Counted from the first letter of the stretch, positions 14,900 through 28,329 are shown. The stretch is 64,000 nucleotides of DNA from Lycocorax pyrrhopterus obiensis (GCA_014706295.1 JACSVZ010000007.1:58542975-58606974); one strand, 5' to 3'. Notes: generated by a model not told the origin, from the letters alone. Made by a program: numbers and translations.

Positions 14900-15200
14900 G
14901 TCACCTTGACATCTTCAGAGAGGCTGAAGGATGTAATAGGACAAGGAGTAATGGCTTCAAACTTAAAGAGAGCAGGTTTAGATTAGATACTAAGAAAAAA
15001 TTCTTGGCTCTGAGGATGCTGAGGCCCTGGCACAAGTTGCCTAGAGAAGCTGTGGATGCCCCAGCCATGGAAGTGTTCCAGGCCAGGTTGGATAAGGCTT
15101 GGAGCAACCTGGGATAGCGGAAGGTGTCCCTGCCCATGGCAGGGGGGTAGGAATGAGATGATCTTTAAGGTCCCTTCCAACCCAAACCATTCTGTGACTC
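14900..15200 (+). mobile_element. CR1 LINE 3' fragment
   Basis: Plus orientation: ATGTAATAGGACAAGGAGTA, then the block GAAGGTGTCCCTGCCCATGG and ATCTTTAAGGTCCCTTCCAA, ending CCATTCTGTGACTC. The left border is fuzzy and may reach about 14865. Confidence 0.88.
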
Positions 15201-17575
15201 AGACCCACCTCAACCAATTTTAAGAGTGGCGAGGAACAGCACATCCCCCGCCTCCTCTGCCCCACTCGGCCTCCACAGCACAGACCCCAGCACGCCCCAG
15301 TGACAAAGAGGAAATCCACGAGCAGCACCAAACCAGGACACACTGACTTGTACCAGCATAGGCAGCACAGTTTGAGGGCTCCTCCTTCAGGTACAACTTT
15401 CCGTTTGTCTTTGCTAAATTACAGCTCTCTGGTCATTTTGTCATTTCGGACAGATCAGATAATGTGGCCTGTGTTCCTGGGTAATGAAGAAGGTGAGGGT
15501 GCCAGTATTTGGGCTAAAATGAGAAGATCATCAGACGCAGTCAAGACTCTGTACTGAGTGGTGGGATCACTGTTTTACATATAGGTCTTTTGAATTGATA
15601 CATAAAATATGTAATTAATATACAATTAGGTGCACATCATGTGGTTCAGTCCAAGACAACGCTGGCATGTGGCTCTCAGAGCCAGGCAGGATGACCACTC
15701 TGATACACAGCATCAATAGCATAGACAGAAAAACCTGCAGAATGTCAGATCCCTTCTGTGAACTGCCTTAAAAAACATGGCAGCACTGCCCAACACAAAT
15801 TATGGGAACAGAAATACACCTTAATTTGTTTACAGGCTGTCCTCTGACTTCGGCATGAAATGCACTCTGCTCCCATTGAAAAGTCTGTGATACAACAGTC
15901 ATACAAATCCAAGTTAAGCCGGGGAAACAGTTATTAATATTGTACTGAAACGCAGGGAGCAAACCAAATAATTCAAACTGCAGAACAAAACCCAAAGCTG
16001 CAAAATGCGGTGAGCATTTGTACATCTCATCTATTACAGCTTCAGTAAAACCTCAACAAGCATTTACTCTGAAGTACAGCAGCAGAACCTCCTGGGCTAA
16101 TTTTTCAGCAGGGCTCCCAGCACATCTGTATCCCCCACATGATGATCAACAAATATAATTGCAGTGTGGATGTTATAGAAATTCTAAAGTCATTTTTGCA
16201 CCTGGAAAATAAAATAATTTGTAACTATACGCATGTTTCATGGAGCATGCACATTTTTTAAGAATTTAAAGGCAACTATCACAACTTCACCAACAAAAAT
16301 CTGCACCTTCATCAAACAATAACAGGTATTTTACCTAAATGTGTAGATCTGAAGTAAATCATGAGGCAAAAATATCAGCTGCTATAACAAATAACCTTCT
16401 AGTCCTTGTAGCAGTGAAAAAAAAAAATGCCTTCTTTCCTTCTATCTGCTCCTCTGGAGAGAAACTCAGAAGATTTCAAGAGCTGCAAAACAAGAGAGAG
16501 GACAAAACCCTCCCACACATGAAGCATTTTGTGTGATTTCTATGGTGATTGTGTTGTTCTTCAGGGTTGACTCAAAGTTTTTAAGCACAAAGCGTAACCA
16601 AGGCATGTTATGCAAAACAGGTTTCAGACAACAAACCTTCTCAAGTATTTTCAACAGAAGTTTTTGATGGAAAATGTTGGTTCCAAAGAGCCACTAGGAA
16701 ACAAGAGAGAAGAACCACCCACTCTAGAACAGAGCTTCATGCCCCGCTGCCATTGTCTGATAAATACATAACAAATTCTTTGCTGCAGACAACAACCTCA
16801 GATCCCAGTAATTGCCTTTAAACAGTGGCCCAAATGCTGATCTTGAGATCAAATTCCCATTACCAGCAGGAATCAGCATTGTGTAGATGCCTTCTATTTA
16901 CAGAATCCCTCTCCCCACACTGGAAGAAATAATGCTAAGGAAAAAAGAAAGTACCACACCAAAGAGCAATAAATTCTCTTAGAAAGCTCTCTTCTTTCAA
17001 TTGCAGTGAGACACCACAAGGGTCTTTTAATCTCTGTTAAAATTACTGGGTTTTTGTTCAGCTACTAAACAGTTTTGTTTCAACTGTGCAAGCACTTGGT
17101 TGTCAGGATAATGTGGTGGGAAAGATTTGGGGTATTTTTTTTTTAAATTTATGTACATTATCTGAATATGCTCCCTAAACACTTCTGAGATGTAAACCAC
17201 ATTTTGATTTTCCACATTTTTGTAAGAAGTGGTTAATTGTTTCAAAACTCTGGTTTTGACCCAAAATAAGTAGTTCTGGCTTCTGCAAACCTGTATTTTT
17301 TAGAATAACAGCAATCTTAAAACATGCCTGCCAGCTGCAGGAGTAAGCACTATCTGCAAGTTCCTAGATGCTTTCAAACCCTATCAAAGCCAATGAAGGT
17401 TAATTAGGACTGACTCTCCACTCCTTGGAGGCACCCAGTACCTTGTGCTTTTGAGTTACATCATCATCATCGTTCTCATCATAGTAATAAATTTCATTAC
17501 AGAGCACTATAGAAAGAGCACAGGCCAATAGGGAGGAGAAGCAAAACCTCCACAGTCTCAAAGTCAGCATCAGAG
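15201..17575. other. No gene seen
   Basis: Non-coding AT-rich sequence with short A and T runs and a small (CAT)n at about 17460. No exon, RNA gene or recognised mobile element found. Confidence 0.6.
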
Positions 17576-17685
17576 CAAGGTCTGGTCTAGTGGAAGGTGT
17601 CCCTGCCCATGGCAGAGGAGTTGGAATTAGATGATCTTTCAGGCCCCTTCCAACCCAAACCATTCTAGGGTTCTATGGCTGATGC
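17576..17685 (+). mobile_element. CR1 LINE 3' end, short
   Basis: About 110 nt with GGTGTCCCTGCCCATGGCAG and CCCCTTCCAACCCAAACCAT, ending CTAGGGTTCTATGG. Only the last part of a CR1 3'UTR. Confidence 0.88.
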
Positions 17686-19875
17686 CCAACACAAGTCCCA
17701 GCTGTACCCCCTGCAAAGGGCCATGAGAGGGACTTGTGAAACAGAGGGGTCAGAAGGGCATGAGGTACCCTAAGAGAGGAAATAAACCCGCCCCATTGCA
17801 TCTCTGTCCTTCCCCAGGGCCACTCAGGGACCCTGCACTCCTCTCACTGGGAGCTTTCACCAGGGAGAAGCACGCAGGTGATTCCCAGCCAGAAATGGGA
17901 ACTGTGCTCATGGAGAGGTGCCACCCAGCTGCTCCACACAGACACACGGAGGAACAAGTGCCATTTTGTGGATTTTTATGCAGGGTGGGCTCTGCAATAC
18001 CCTCCCAGCACCCTTTCTTTGGCCAACGCTGTCTCTGCCCTCCTCGACCTGTCAGTTGCTCCTGATGTAATCAGAGACTTTGCTCTTGAGATCATATCCC
18101 CCCTTGGTGCTGCTTTTCTCAGGACTTCACAAACAGCATCTTGTCTCCCTCATACCCCCTGAGAAGGCTGCCACAAGGTCACTTTTCATTGCCTTAACCA
18201 AGTCCTGCAGCTGCTGATGGCAATTTTAACCGTTTACCCACTCATTTAACCCTCCAACACAAAGCCAATCTATCTTAAACATAAAAAGGAAGATATCCAA
18301 GAAGTTAATTCTGGATAGCACAGCCAACAGAGTATCCCTGATTGATTAAAGCATGCCTAATTGGATTTGATTCCAGCCACTGTCATAGGCTGGGTGTGTC
18401 TGTATTTGGTTGATAACCACATTCTCCTCCGATTGGGAACTCATCTCCCAAAACGGCACAAAGAGCAGTCTGTGCAAAGTCAGAGTGCCTAAATAACAAC
18501 CAACCACACCAGTTTGTAGAGGAAGTGGCTTGCCAGCTGTGAGACAGCTTAGTCTCAAGCCCTTGCTGAATAATTGATCAAACTTTCTCCGTGCAGAACC
18601 AGAGCCATCAACAGCAGATCACACAAGTGGGACAGGAACACAAAGTCTCCTTAACGACTACTCAGCTCCATCAGTCGTGACTTCAACCTATGTAAGGCAC
18701 GTCAGAGGCTGCTTTCCAAAATAAAGCCACCTGATGTTTTTAGAAATGTCCCCTGATAACTATGGCTGCTCCCATTTACTTAAGGGTTGTCTCTGCATCT
18801 GAGCAGCACCACAGATGGAACTCACTTGTTTCCCACGTGCACAGGAAGAAAAAGAACACTCCAAGAAGGCAAATAAACACCCCAGACTCCTGCAGATGGG
18901 TCCCTGAGGAAGTGCTGGCATCATTACTTGGAGCAAAGGCAAGGCACGTTGCTGCGCTTCCCAAAACCTGACGCAGCTGGAAGCGCTCTCGCTGCCGCAG
19001 TGCTTCCAGCACATCCTCAGCCACACCACACCCGCAGCTCTTCCTCCACCCCTCTGCACTGAACAGGGTCCATTTCAGGGTGACCTAAGCATATTAAACC
19101 AGTGCTACAGCCATCAGCAGCACAGCTCTGGGGACACATTTCGTTTAAGGTGTCCTGCAAGCTCAAAAGTATTTGGTTTGGTAACTCACGTTTGTCTTCA
19201 AACCTCTAAAAACATTATTAAAAGCCTGGCTGTAAGATCCACAAGCCCAGCAGCTCTTTAGCTTTTGAATGCCCTCTGCACCTCTGTAACTGCAGCCCAG
19301 TTCTTCAGCAAAGCCTCCTCCATCCTCTCCTCCAAGGCACATAAAGTTGCCTATCTCTGTGAAAAACAAACTCTCAGCAGAGGCAGCGTCCCTAGAGAAT
19401 ACCCCCCCTCCCTTGACTCAAAACAGGAAGGAAACGTGTTGGATTTTAAATGTTCTCCAATTTACTTTGAAGTCTGACTGTGTACCTGAATGTTTTCTCA
19501 CGGGGACAGGTGCATATGCACAAACACAGGCTCTTTGTAAAAGTACCTGTGTTTCACATATTGAGAAAAGCACACAAGTGCAATCAATATTTTCCACAAA
19601 GCAGGCAGTTTCTAAGATTTGCTTTCAACACAGCCAGATGTGATACAGGTCTATTATTAGCAAGAATTTAAGCAATGTTACATCAAAATGAAACACAAGA
19701 GGAAAACCAAAACTGAAATACAATGACACGAACCTTCAAATGAAAGCCAGTATACTCCCAGTATTTAAAAACTACTCCGAACAGTCATGTGTATGTCTCC
19801 TCTTTTAAATATATTCCCTTGGGAGATCTTTGATTTTAAAATATATAGAATGGTCTTCTTAATATTATGAGGATA
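17686..19875. other. No gene seen
   Basis: Non-coding; the frames present are short and without recognisable similarity. Confidence 0.55.
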
Positions 19876-21900
19876 CCATCGAATCATGAAACTGTTTAGG
19901 TTGGAAAAGACCTCGAAGATCACCAAGCCCACGCAGCACTGCCAAGCCCACCACTAAACCATGTCCCCAAGTGCCAGACCTACACCTCTTTTAAATACCT
20001 CCAGGGATGGTGACTCCACCACTGCCCTGGGCAGCCTATTCCTATGTTTCACAACCCTTTACATTAAAAAGGTTTTCCTAATATCCAATCTAAACCTCTC
20101 CTGGCACAACTTGAAGACATTTCCTCTTGTCCTGTCCCTTGTTCCCTGGGAGTAGAGCCTGGCCCCCCCACATGGCTGCACCCTCCTGTCAGGGAGTTGT
20201 AGAGAGTGATAAAGTCTCCCCTGAGCCTTCTTTTGTCCAGGCTGAACCCCTCAGCTGCCTCAGCTGCTCCTCATCAGTCCTGTGCTCCAGACCCTTCCCC
20301 ATCTCCCTTTCCTTCTCTGGAGACACCTCCAGCCCCTCAAGGTCTTTCTTGTCATGAGAGGCCCAAACCTGAACGCAGGTTTCGAGGTGTAGCCTCAGCA
20401 GTGAGACTACAGAGGGACCATCACTGCTCTGGTCCCACTGGCCACACTATTCCTGACACAGGCCAGATGCCATTGGCCTTCTTGCCCACCTGGGCACACC
20501 TGGCTACGCCTGGCTCATGTTCATTGCTGTCAACACCCCCAGGGCCTTTTCCTCCAGGCAGCTTCCCAGCCACTCTTCCCACAGCCTGTAGTGGTACATG
20601 GGGTTGTTTTGACCCAGGTGTAGGACCTGGCACTTCACCCTGTAGTCTCATACAATTGGCCTTGGTCCATCAACCCAGCCTGTTGGCACCCCTCTGCAGA
20701 GCCTTCTTTCCCTCCAGCAGATCAACACTCCCACCCAACTCGATGTTGTCACCCACATGCTCAATCTCCTCATCCAGGTCGTCAATAAAGGGCTAAACAG
20801 GACTGGCCCCAGTACTGAGGCCTAGGGGACACCACTGGTGACCACACACCGACTGCATGTGACACCGTTCCCCACCACTCTCTGGGCCCAGCCATCCAGC
20901 CCGTTTTTCACCCAGCAAAGAATGCACTGGTCCAAGCCATGAGCAGACAGTTTCTCCAGGAGAAAGCCGTGAAAATGGTGTCAAAGTCTTTATGGAAGTC
21001 CAGGTAGACAACATCCACAGCCTTTTCCTTATCCACTGTGTGTGTCACCTTGCTCAGGTCAGTTAAGCAGGGCCTGCCTGTCATAAACCCACGCTGGCCA
21101 GGCCTGTCACTTGGCTGTCCTGTACGTGCCGTGGGATGGCACTCAAGGTGATCTGCTCCATGACCTTCCCCCACACCGAGGTCAGACTGACAGGCCTGTA
21201 GCTCCCCAGATCCTCCCTCCAGCCCCTCTTGCGGATGGGTGTCACATTTGCTAACTTCCAGTCTCCTGGGACCTCCCTGGTTAGCCAGAGCTTCTGGTAA
21301 ATGATGAAAAGTGGCTCAGTGAGCATTTCCACGAGCTCCTTCATTGCCCTGGGTGGATCTCATCAGGCCCCACAGACCTGTGTATAGCAGGTGACTGTTT
21401 CCCCTTGGGTTATGGGGGCTTCATTTCATTTTCCATCCCTGTCTTCCAGCTCAGGGGACTGGGCACCCTGAGAACAACTGATCTTACTATTAAAAACTGA
21501 GGTAAAGAAGGCATTAGATACCTCAGCCTTTTCTTCATCCTTTTTTACTGTTTCCCCCCACATCCAAAGGATGTAGATTCTCCTTTCATTGCATATAAAC
21601 ATTACTTATTGTCTTTTAAAGTAGTAGCCAGATTAAGTCCTAGTCAGGTTTTGGCCCTTCTGATTTTCCTCTTGCATAACCTCGCAACATCCTTGCAGTC
21701 CTCCTGAGCTGCCTGCCCCTTCTTCCACAGGTGGAACGCTCTCTTTTTATCCCTGAGTTCCAGCCAGAGCTCTCTGTTCAGCCAGACCACTCTCCTTCCC
21801 CACTGGCTCATCTTTCAGCACTTGGGGACGGTCTGCTCCTGCACCTTTAATTAAAACCATTAGAAATGTATTCAAATGATCCACAGTTCTGTTTGGCACT
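19876..21900 (-). mobile_element. CR1 LINE, 5'-truncated, with decayed reverse transcriptase
   Basis: About 2 kb on the minus strand. From the CR1 3' end (GAATCATGAAACTGTTTAGG on plus) it runs back through the 3'UTR and the ORF2 C-terminal region into reverse transcriptase. Minus-strand frames around 21344-20908 give VPGDWKLANVTPI, LGSYRPVSLTSV, and VVYLDFHKDFDTI, the RT palm motif normally YLDFSKAFDT. The frame is broken between these pieces and the catalytic FADD region has decayed, so it is a dead copy. The left-most upstream portion (21390-21900) resembles the CR1 segment between endonuclease and RT. The 5' border is approximate. Confidence 0.88.
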
Positions 21901-23394
21901 GACCCGAACTGTGTCCAAGCTAAACTCATTTCCAATTGAGCTGAAGCCATAGTTACTGGAAACCAAACTTCCCTCACTTCTGATCCTTGAGCCAGCAGGA
22001 ACAATGAATAATTTAGCAATTAAACCAGAGCAGACAGCTGTAAAATGTATCTCTGATCACCTCAAGTCATCACTGCCACCTCTCTCGCAGCCCAGAATCA
22101 CAGAGAAAGAGAGACTGTCTGGCTCTTTCACCCTTCTCAGAGGAACAGCTCTGACACAAGGACAGAAGAGGACACTACCTGAGCTCTCAGGATGCCCCTG
22201 CTCCTCCCAAAGCTCCTCAGACAAGAGAATCCCCCGGCCCTGCTGACAGTGCCACTGCTCCATACAAGTACAGGAAAGGCTGGCATCTGCTGAGGCTGGA
22301 TATAAAGCCAAACAGAACAATCCAGATTTTCCCACTCCAGTAAAAATCATAGTTTATATCTAAGTGGAATTTAACAAAAGTACACCAAGTCCAAGGAACA
22401 CCAATTTATTCATTTTAACATCAGGCTTCCCTCCAGTCTTTTTCGTTTCAGGTTATTATTTCTCAATCAAAACATCTAGCAATTTTGAAACAGATGAGGA
22501 ATCAACTGTCAGACACAGATTCCTTCTTTAAAAATCTAACTCATGGAAGGACAGATTCTGCAAGGTAGAAGTGTACTATTACTGCTCTAAACAAACCAGG
22601 TTAGCTCCTAATTCTCCTAAAGCCACGCTGAAGCACCAAATGACTCCATGTTGTGGAAAATCCACAACTCCACCCATCAGCCTGGGCCTTGCCTGAGATG
22701 ACCCTTCCTTAGGGACACAGCCTTGAAAGAAAACGAGGAAGAGCAAACACAAAGGAACATCACCAAATGGCAAAAGAGGGAGAGAAATTAGACTCCCGAT
22801 TAAGTCAAATATTTTTAATAAAAAGCTCAAGCCTAGGATTTTTTTCCTGAGAGCTTATAAACTGCTATATGCCATCCTGGTATCTCTTAAAGGCTCACGT
22901 GATTATTTTCCCCAAAGCTGGTAAAAGATGTAGCAAAATCAACCCAGCAATCTTCAAGAAGCGTTGAAGTTGGCATTTTTATAGTAAACCAGGAGGAGAC
23001 TGCCAGGACTGTGTCTAACAGCAGCAGTTCAGGTTCAGCAACTCGCCGGTGCTGTGATCTGAAATATTAAGGGAAATACCTGGCAGCAGCACCGCTGCCA
23101 CAACCACGAGCTCAGCCAGGGTGGGTCAGCAACATCATCAATCAAAACAACACCCTCATCAATCAAAAATCTGGAGGCAATCATCCCTCAATTCATTTCT
23201 ATTATACTGTGATGAGAAAACCCAGCAACTCCCAGGCTCCCAGACACAGACAAGTCCCCCATGATTACAAGAACACCTGTTCTCCGTTAATATCTCAAAA
23301 GCCGGCTTTCCTACTCCTTTATTCTCCCTAAAATTCGTGTCTGTGCACACGAACCCTTTCCGTGTGGAGCACACAAGGCAGCACACCCCGCCAC
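21901..23394. other. No gene seen
   Basis: Non-coding sequence between the CR1 copy and the CpG island. In the transcript direction of the island it would be the proximal part of intron 1 of the unassigned gene. Confidence 0.55.
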
Positions 23395-23599
23395 CGCTCC
23401 CTGTGAAACCCGTGGGCAGCGGCCGAGGGGCACCGCCCGCAGCTGGCCAGGGGTGGACAGGGACCCCCGAACCTCCTTCTCCCACCCCGCCGGGCCCCGC
23501 GGCGGAGGGTCCCCGCTGTCACAGGGGCAGGGCCGCTGGAGCTGGGCCCGGTTTCCCCCTCCGTGCCCGTTCCCGGGGCGATCAGCATCCCTCAGCGCC

Positions 23600-23697
23600 C
23601 CGCTCCCCGCAGCACCCCGCAGCATCCCGCTCCCCGCAGCATCCGGCTCCCCGCAGCACCCCGCAGCATCCCGCAGCATCCTGCTCCCCGCAGCCCG
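23600..23697 (+). repeat. GC-rich minisatellite in the CpG island
   Basis: Imperfect repeats of CCCCGCAGCA(T/C)CC(G) about 11 nt long, interspersed with GCTCCCCGCAGC. It lies about 60-170 nt inside the presumed intron, just downstream of the MATDG exon donor. Confidence 0.8.
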
Positions 23698-23756
23698 GGC
23701 CAGCGCGGGGCGCGGCAGGTGCCCGAGCCCCCTCCCCGGGCGCCGCCCGCACTCAC

Positions 23757-23769
23757 CGTCCGTGGCCAT
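23757..23769 (-). CDS. Candidate first coding exon (MATDG...), possibly SYT16
   Basis: On the minus strand GCGGCCATGG provides a near-perfect Kozak start. After ATG GCC ACG GAC G the sequence runs into GTGAGTGC, a consensus donor, so the coding part of the exon is only 13 nt (Met-Ala-Thr-Asp and one base of Gly or another G-codon). It lies in a CpG island and reads in the same direction as SNAPC1. In human the next gene in that direction is SYT16. The paralogue SYT14 begins Met-Ala-Ile-Glu-Gly as I recall, a similar pattern. No second exon was found in the 23.7 kb to the left, so intron 1 would leave the window. The gene name is inference. Confidence 0.4.
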
Positions 23770-24499
23770 GGCCGCGGCCCGGCCTCCCGCGCTCGCTGCG
23801 CGGAGCGGAGCCCCGCGGGGACGCGGCCGGCAGCGCGGAGGGTGCGCGCTGGCCCCGCACGGCGCATCCCCGCCCGGCGCGGGCAGCGGGGGGAGCCGGG
23901 CGCGGCCGCGGGGTCCCGCGGGGCTGCGGGAGGGAGCAGCGCTGCCTCTCCCGGGGCGGCACCGGGGGCCGGGGCTCTGCCACATTGCACCCCAAAATGC
24001 AGCTTGGGGAGGGTAAGGGCTTGGCTGCGTCGTCCAGAATGTTGTACCGTGTCTTTTCACGGGTTCTCAGGAGTGGACTGACCGGTTGGTAGCACGTGTG
24101 AAATACAACAGGCAACCCCCACCCCCACCGGGATGGACACTGACAGCTCGCAGCCCCGTGTCAGAATCACCTGCTCAGCTCGCAGCACTGAGCCTGTCTC
24201 TCGGATCTAATTGCTACCTCACTTTTCAAAACCCACATGAAACTCTCTTATAAGAAAAAACCAAGTTCCTCCCCATCTCCAATAACCCTTACCAGCTGGC
24301 GGCTGGCTCCTATGTCCTGCCTTATTTCCCATATCCAGGTTTACATCGCTGTGACTGAAGAGGAAGCAGTTTGGAGTCTGTTACAGAAAGCTCAAGCTGC
24401 TGAAAGATAATGTTGCTTTGATGGTTTCTGTTGCCGTCAAACTATGTCACAGCACAGAGATTGACCCACGGGCTACAAAGATGGTGAAGGGCCCAGAGG

Positions 24500-24904
24500 T
24501 GAAGCCATATGAGAGCAACTGAGGTCACTTGGCCTGTTCAGCTCGGAGGAGACTGAGGGGAGACCTTACCACAGCCTACAACTTCCTCGTGAGGGGAAGA
24601 GAGGGGCAGGCATTGATTTCTTCTCTGGTGACCAGTGACAGGACCCAAGGGAATGGCCTGAAGTTGTGTCAGGGGAGGTTTAGGTTGGGTATCAGGAAAA
24701 GGTTCTTCCCCCAGAGGGTGCTCAGGCACTGAACAGGCTCCCCAGGGAATGGTCACAGCACCAAGCCTGACAGAGTTCAGTAAGAATTTGGACAATGCTT
24801 TCAGGCACATGGCGTGAATCTTGGGGTGTCCTGTGCTGGGCCAGGAGCTGGACTTCAATGATTGTTGTAGGTCCCATCCAACTTAGGATATTCTACAATT
24901 CTAT
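24500..24904 (+). mobile_element. CR1 LINE 3' fragment
   Basis: Plus orientation, about 400 nt: GAGGAGACTGAGGGGAGACC, GGCCTGAAGTTGTGTCAGGG, then GGTCCCATCCAACTTAGGAT and TTCTACAATTCTATG. Typical ORF2-end plus 3'UTR layout. Confidence 0.88.
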
Positions 24905-25885
24905 GTCCTAAGTGCTAGGAGCAAGACAGAGCTTAGCACATTTTTCAATTCCTTGTAGTTCATGAAGTTCCTGCAGTGCCATTTTTGGGCTGCACACAGT
25001 TGGAGGAGGGAAATATTCCATTACCTGACTTAATCAGGTACCCAGATTTGAGGACCAAGAGGAAAATGGACTAAGGAAGACACATAGCAAGCTTTGTAAA
25101 ATCTAAATAGGCAACTCCAGACATAGAATGAACTTCAAAATGAAACACTCCAGAAAAGAAGGGGCAAAATATCAGTGTCATTTGAAGAAACCTGCTAAGC
25201 ACATGTGATGAGAGAATACAAACACTCTGCATAGTGTTTGTATATGTATACTGTTAATAAGACACGTAAGGATAATACTAGAATAAACCTCGAAGTATCC
25301 TTTAGTCCTTTGGGATCAGGTGTACCTTTAGAATCCCAAAAAAAGGCAACAAAAAGAAAGCAGACTGCAAGAGTTTAGTCTGAAATGAAAGGGTTTAGAG
25401 TGAATGTAACAGTCTTTCCAGCTTTGTAATGTGTGTTTATGCAGATGGTGATTAATTAATTGTTCTCCATGTTCATGACAGTAGAGATGTGCAATTTGTA
25501 GCAACATGAATTTACTTAACAAAAGAATTTCACAGTTAACAATTTGGCCTTATAACAAACAGCAAAATCCCTTTTACTGTAGGATTCTCCAATTTTTCTA
25601 GAGGTGATACCTACACCAACACCAAACTATACTCACCACAGATCTCCACTGTCAGCCATGGCATCTGGATTTTTTTCCCATCACTCCCATATTGCTGTTT
25701 CAACTTCAGTTTGAAGGCTGCAAAAATCTTCAGATTGAGCACAGCTGCTTACAGGAGCATTCCCAAGCTGGTATTTGAGCTTAATTCATCCAGACTTTTG
25801 CAATTACTTTCATTTAATTAGACCTTGTTGGTTGCTTTAATAATAAGAATAAAAAACATGCTGTAAACTGTCTTCCACTTAAACA

Positions 25886-26020
25886 GTTTCCAGGTGTTTA
25901 AGAAAAGACTGGACACAGCACTCAGTGCCATGGTCTGGTTGCCAAGGTGGTGATCAGTCAAAAGTTGGACTCGATGATCCCAGAAGTCTTTTCCAAGATA
26001 ATTGATTCTGTGATTCTGTA
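25886..26020 (+). mobile_element. CR1 LINE 3' end, short
   Basis: TTTCCAGGTGTTTAAGAAAA, TGGACTCGATGATCCCAGAA and the tail TTGATTCTGTGATTCTGT identify a CR1 3' end of a different subfamily from the ones with the CCCATGGCAGGG block. Confidence 0.82.
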
Positions 26021-28329
26021 AACTGATGTCACCTGTAGGTATTTTAGGTGTATTTTGCTTTTCTTCACCCACATTATCCTTGCAAACACTGAGCACTGGC
26101 TCAAGCCTCCACTAAGAGGATCTTTTAGCTTTGCCAAAGAAATGGTGACTACTTTTGGTTGAACAGTTGTGTATGTACCTCAGAGAAGCTTCAGCCAAAA
26201 CATATGTATTTCATTTATTTCTGAAAACTGTAACAACATCCAAATACACAGTCATATGGCCTCATTCCTATCTATCAGCACAGTTGGAAGTTAGGCTGGC
26301 ATTACAGAGATTAAATTTCCTTGCAGCCTTAAACTACTGCAGAAGCTGAGGCTACAACCAGGAGAAAATTTAGATCCCAGAAAGTCTACTACTACTACTG
26401 TTTGGAAGTCCAGAATCATTGTTGTGTTTTTTTAATGACAGCTGGTTTCTTCAATGAAGTGTTTTAGGAAGTCCCTCTCCTGTTTTTCAAAGCCTGTAAT
26501 TGCCCATCAGACTGCAGCAAGGGATTTTTTTTTCTTTTAAAAATTACACCAACATTGTGAAACTCGGCTTACAGCTGCCTCTAAATTCTTGGGATTACTG
26601 TTTTGAAACATCACCATGCATACAGTTAGCAGTTCTAAGTTTATTCTTAATCATAACTTCCATTTTACATCTATGTAATTCTATAAACAAATCACAGAAC
26701 ATTTGTTTTCATTATTACAATATGAAAATAACTGCTAGTTGAATGCACCCATCCTTGTGCCTAGCCAAGCCTTTGCATGCTTTGTAAATCATTTGCAGGA
26801 GTGCAGAGAGGACTCATGTCACTGAGTATCAAAAATTGTGACAAATTCCATCCCTTACCCAAGGTCTTGGGATGGTTCAAAGATATAAGAGGAAGGAAAA
26901 AAAGATGGTCATGTTATGAAGAAGTGCCATTGCAGGGAACAGTACTAAACACGTTCCTTAAACATGTTACTGAGCAAAAAGAGTCTGATTGTTTCCCTTC
27001 GAGGTCTCTTTTATGTCTCTTGTACCTGCTCATCAAAAATTAGGAGCAGAAATACACAGAGGGAGAGTTTGTGCTGATAACAAAAAAGCACATGCATTGT
27101 TAGTCAGAAAACCCAAGTAAAACCAAATTGTACGTATTTTACAGAAATGACCCCTCCGAAGCCTTTGTAGCCATAGATGAGTCCTTTTAAGCAGACCACA
27201 TCTAAGGCGTGTTCCATCCACAGCCTAAGCCCAGCCTCAGGCCAAAGAATGCAGTGGAAGAGTGAACGATAAACCAGAAAAAAATGGTAGAAACTAAATG
27301 TATATACAATGATTTTAACTGTATTATTACCATTATAGGGATTTTTAATCTATGTAGAAGTATTCTTTTTCTCTAATCATTAGATCCAGGCTAATAATGA
27401 CTTTTGGATTAGACTAGAAAGACTTTGGTTATCCAACTGAATAGTTGATTGTTCAGTTTACAGTGCAGTAAGGTTTGGCCTTATAACAAAGTGCTTCCTC
27501 TTTTCTCATTAACAAGGTCGAGTGTAACACTGGCACTTCACCATCAGCTTTTCCAGTGTCCAACCTCTTTGTCATTTAGGCCCATTTCTCCTTGCCAAAC
27601 AACGCATTTAATATGGAAAACCTTTTATATTGAAACCATTTATATCTCCATTTAAATGTTTTTTCTTCTAGGTAAGAGCACTTCAATTCCTCCGGCCTTT
27701 GAGAATCATACTAGCAAACTAATTCATTCAATTTAGGTTCCTTTTGTCTTCAAAATCTTTCAAATTTCTATTTTATATTCCTTCTTGTAGAAAAGGACAC
27801 TTCAGCTCCTTTGGCCTTTCTTGAAAGAACAGCTGTGATCAACTGGAGAAATTCCAAGGAGAGTAACTATCCACATTCTTCTTAAATTGTTGTGGTCAGG
27901 TGGGGATATTTAAGGCTGCAGCCTACCAAGGCTGAGTGACACAAATTCTACTGGTTTTAGTGCTTGCAGAAAGCACTCCAGCTGATGATTCTCAGTCCAT
28001 TTGCTTTTTCTGCTGCACTGTTGCCAAGCAAACGTTTCCCCATGCTGTGTCTGTTCTCAGTACTGAGACCCATGTTTATTTCTACACCCACTTCTTTCAC
28101 TCCCCTCCAATTTATAATGATAATTCTGAATTCCAGTCCTGCCCTTGTACAGCTTAGGGTTATCTGCAGAATTAATAAACACACTTACACCCCTCCATTT
28201 GAATACACAGTAACTCCAGACCTGCTGGAGACAAGCTTTTTGTTGTACCCTATCAGCAAGTTCATTTCCACATATGTGGGATCAAACCATGATAAACAGT
28301 GAAGTTTATACACCATAAAACGGAGCAAG
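26021..28329. other. No gene seen: region beyond the SNAPC1 3' end
   Basis: AT-rich, non-coding, between SNAPC1 and the unassigned CpG island gene. No exon or RNA gene recognised. Confidence 0.55.

Larger units (their letters stand above)
23395..23990. promoter_or_regulatory. CpG island of an unassigned minus-strand gene
   Basis: About 600 nt of GC-rich, CpG-dense DNA, isolated in AT-rich sequence 4.6 kb beyond the SNAPC1 3' end. It contains a strong Kozak ATG on the minus strand and a consensus donor 13 nt later. Part of it is a small GC-rich tandem repeat (23600-23697). Several overlapping open frames above 130 codons on both strands are composition artefacts. Confidence 0.8.

Noticed and set aside
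23311..24092. Overlapping frames of about 250 codons on both strands
   Set aside because: CpG-island artefact with minisatellite; the likely real coding part is only 13 nt at 23757-23769.
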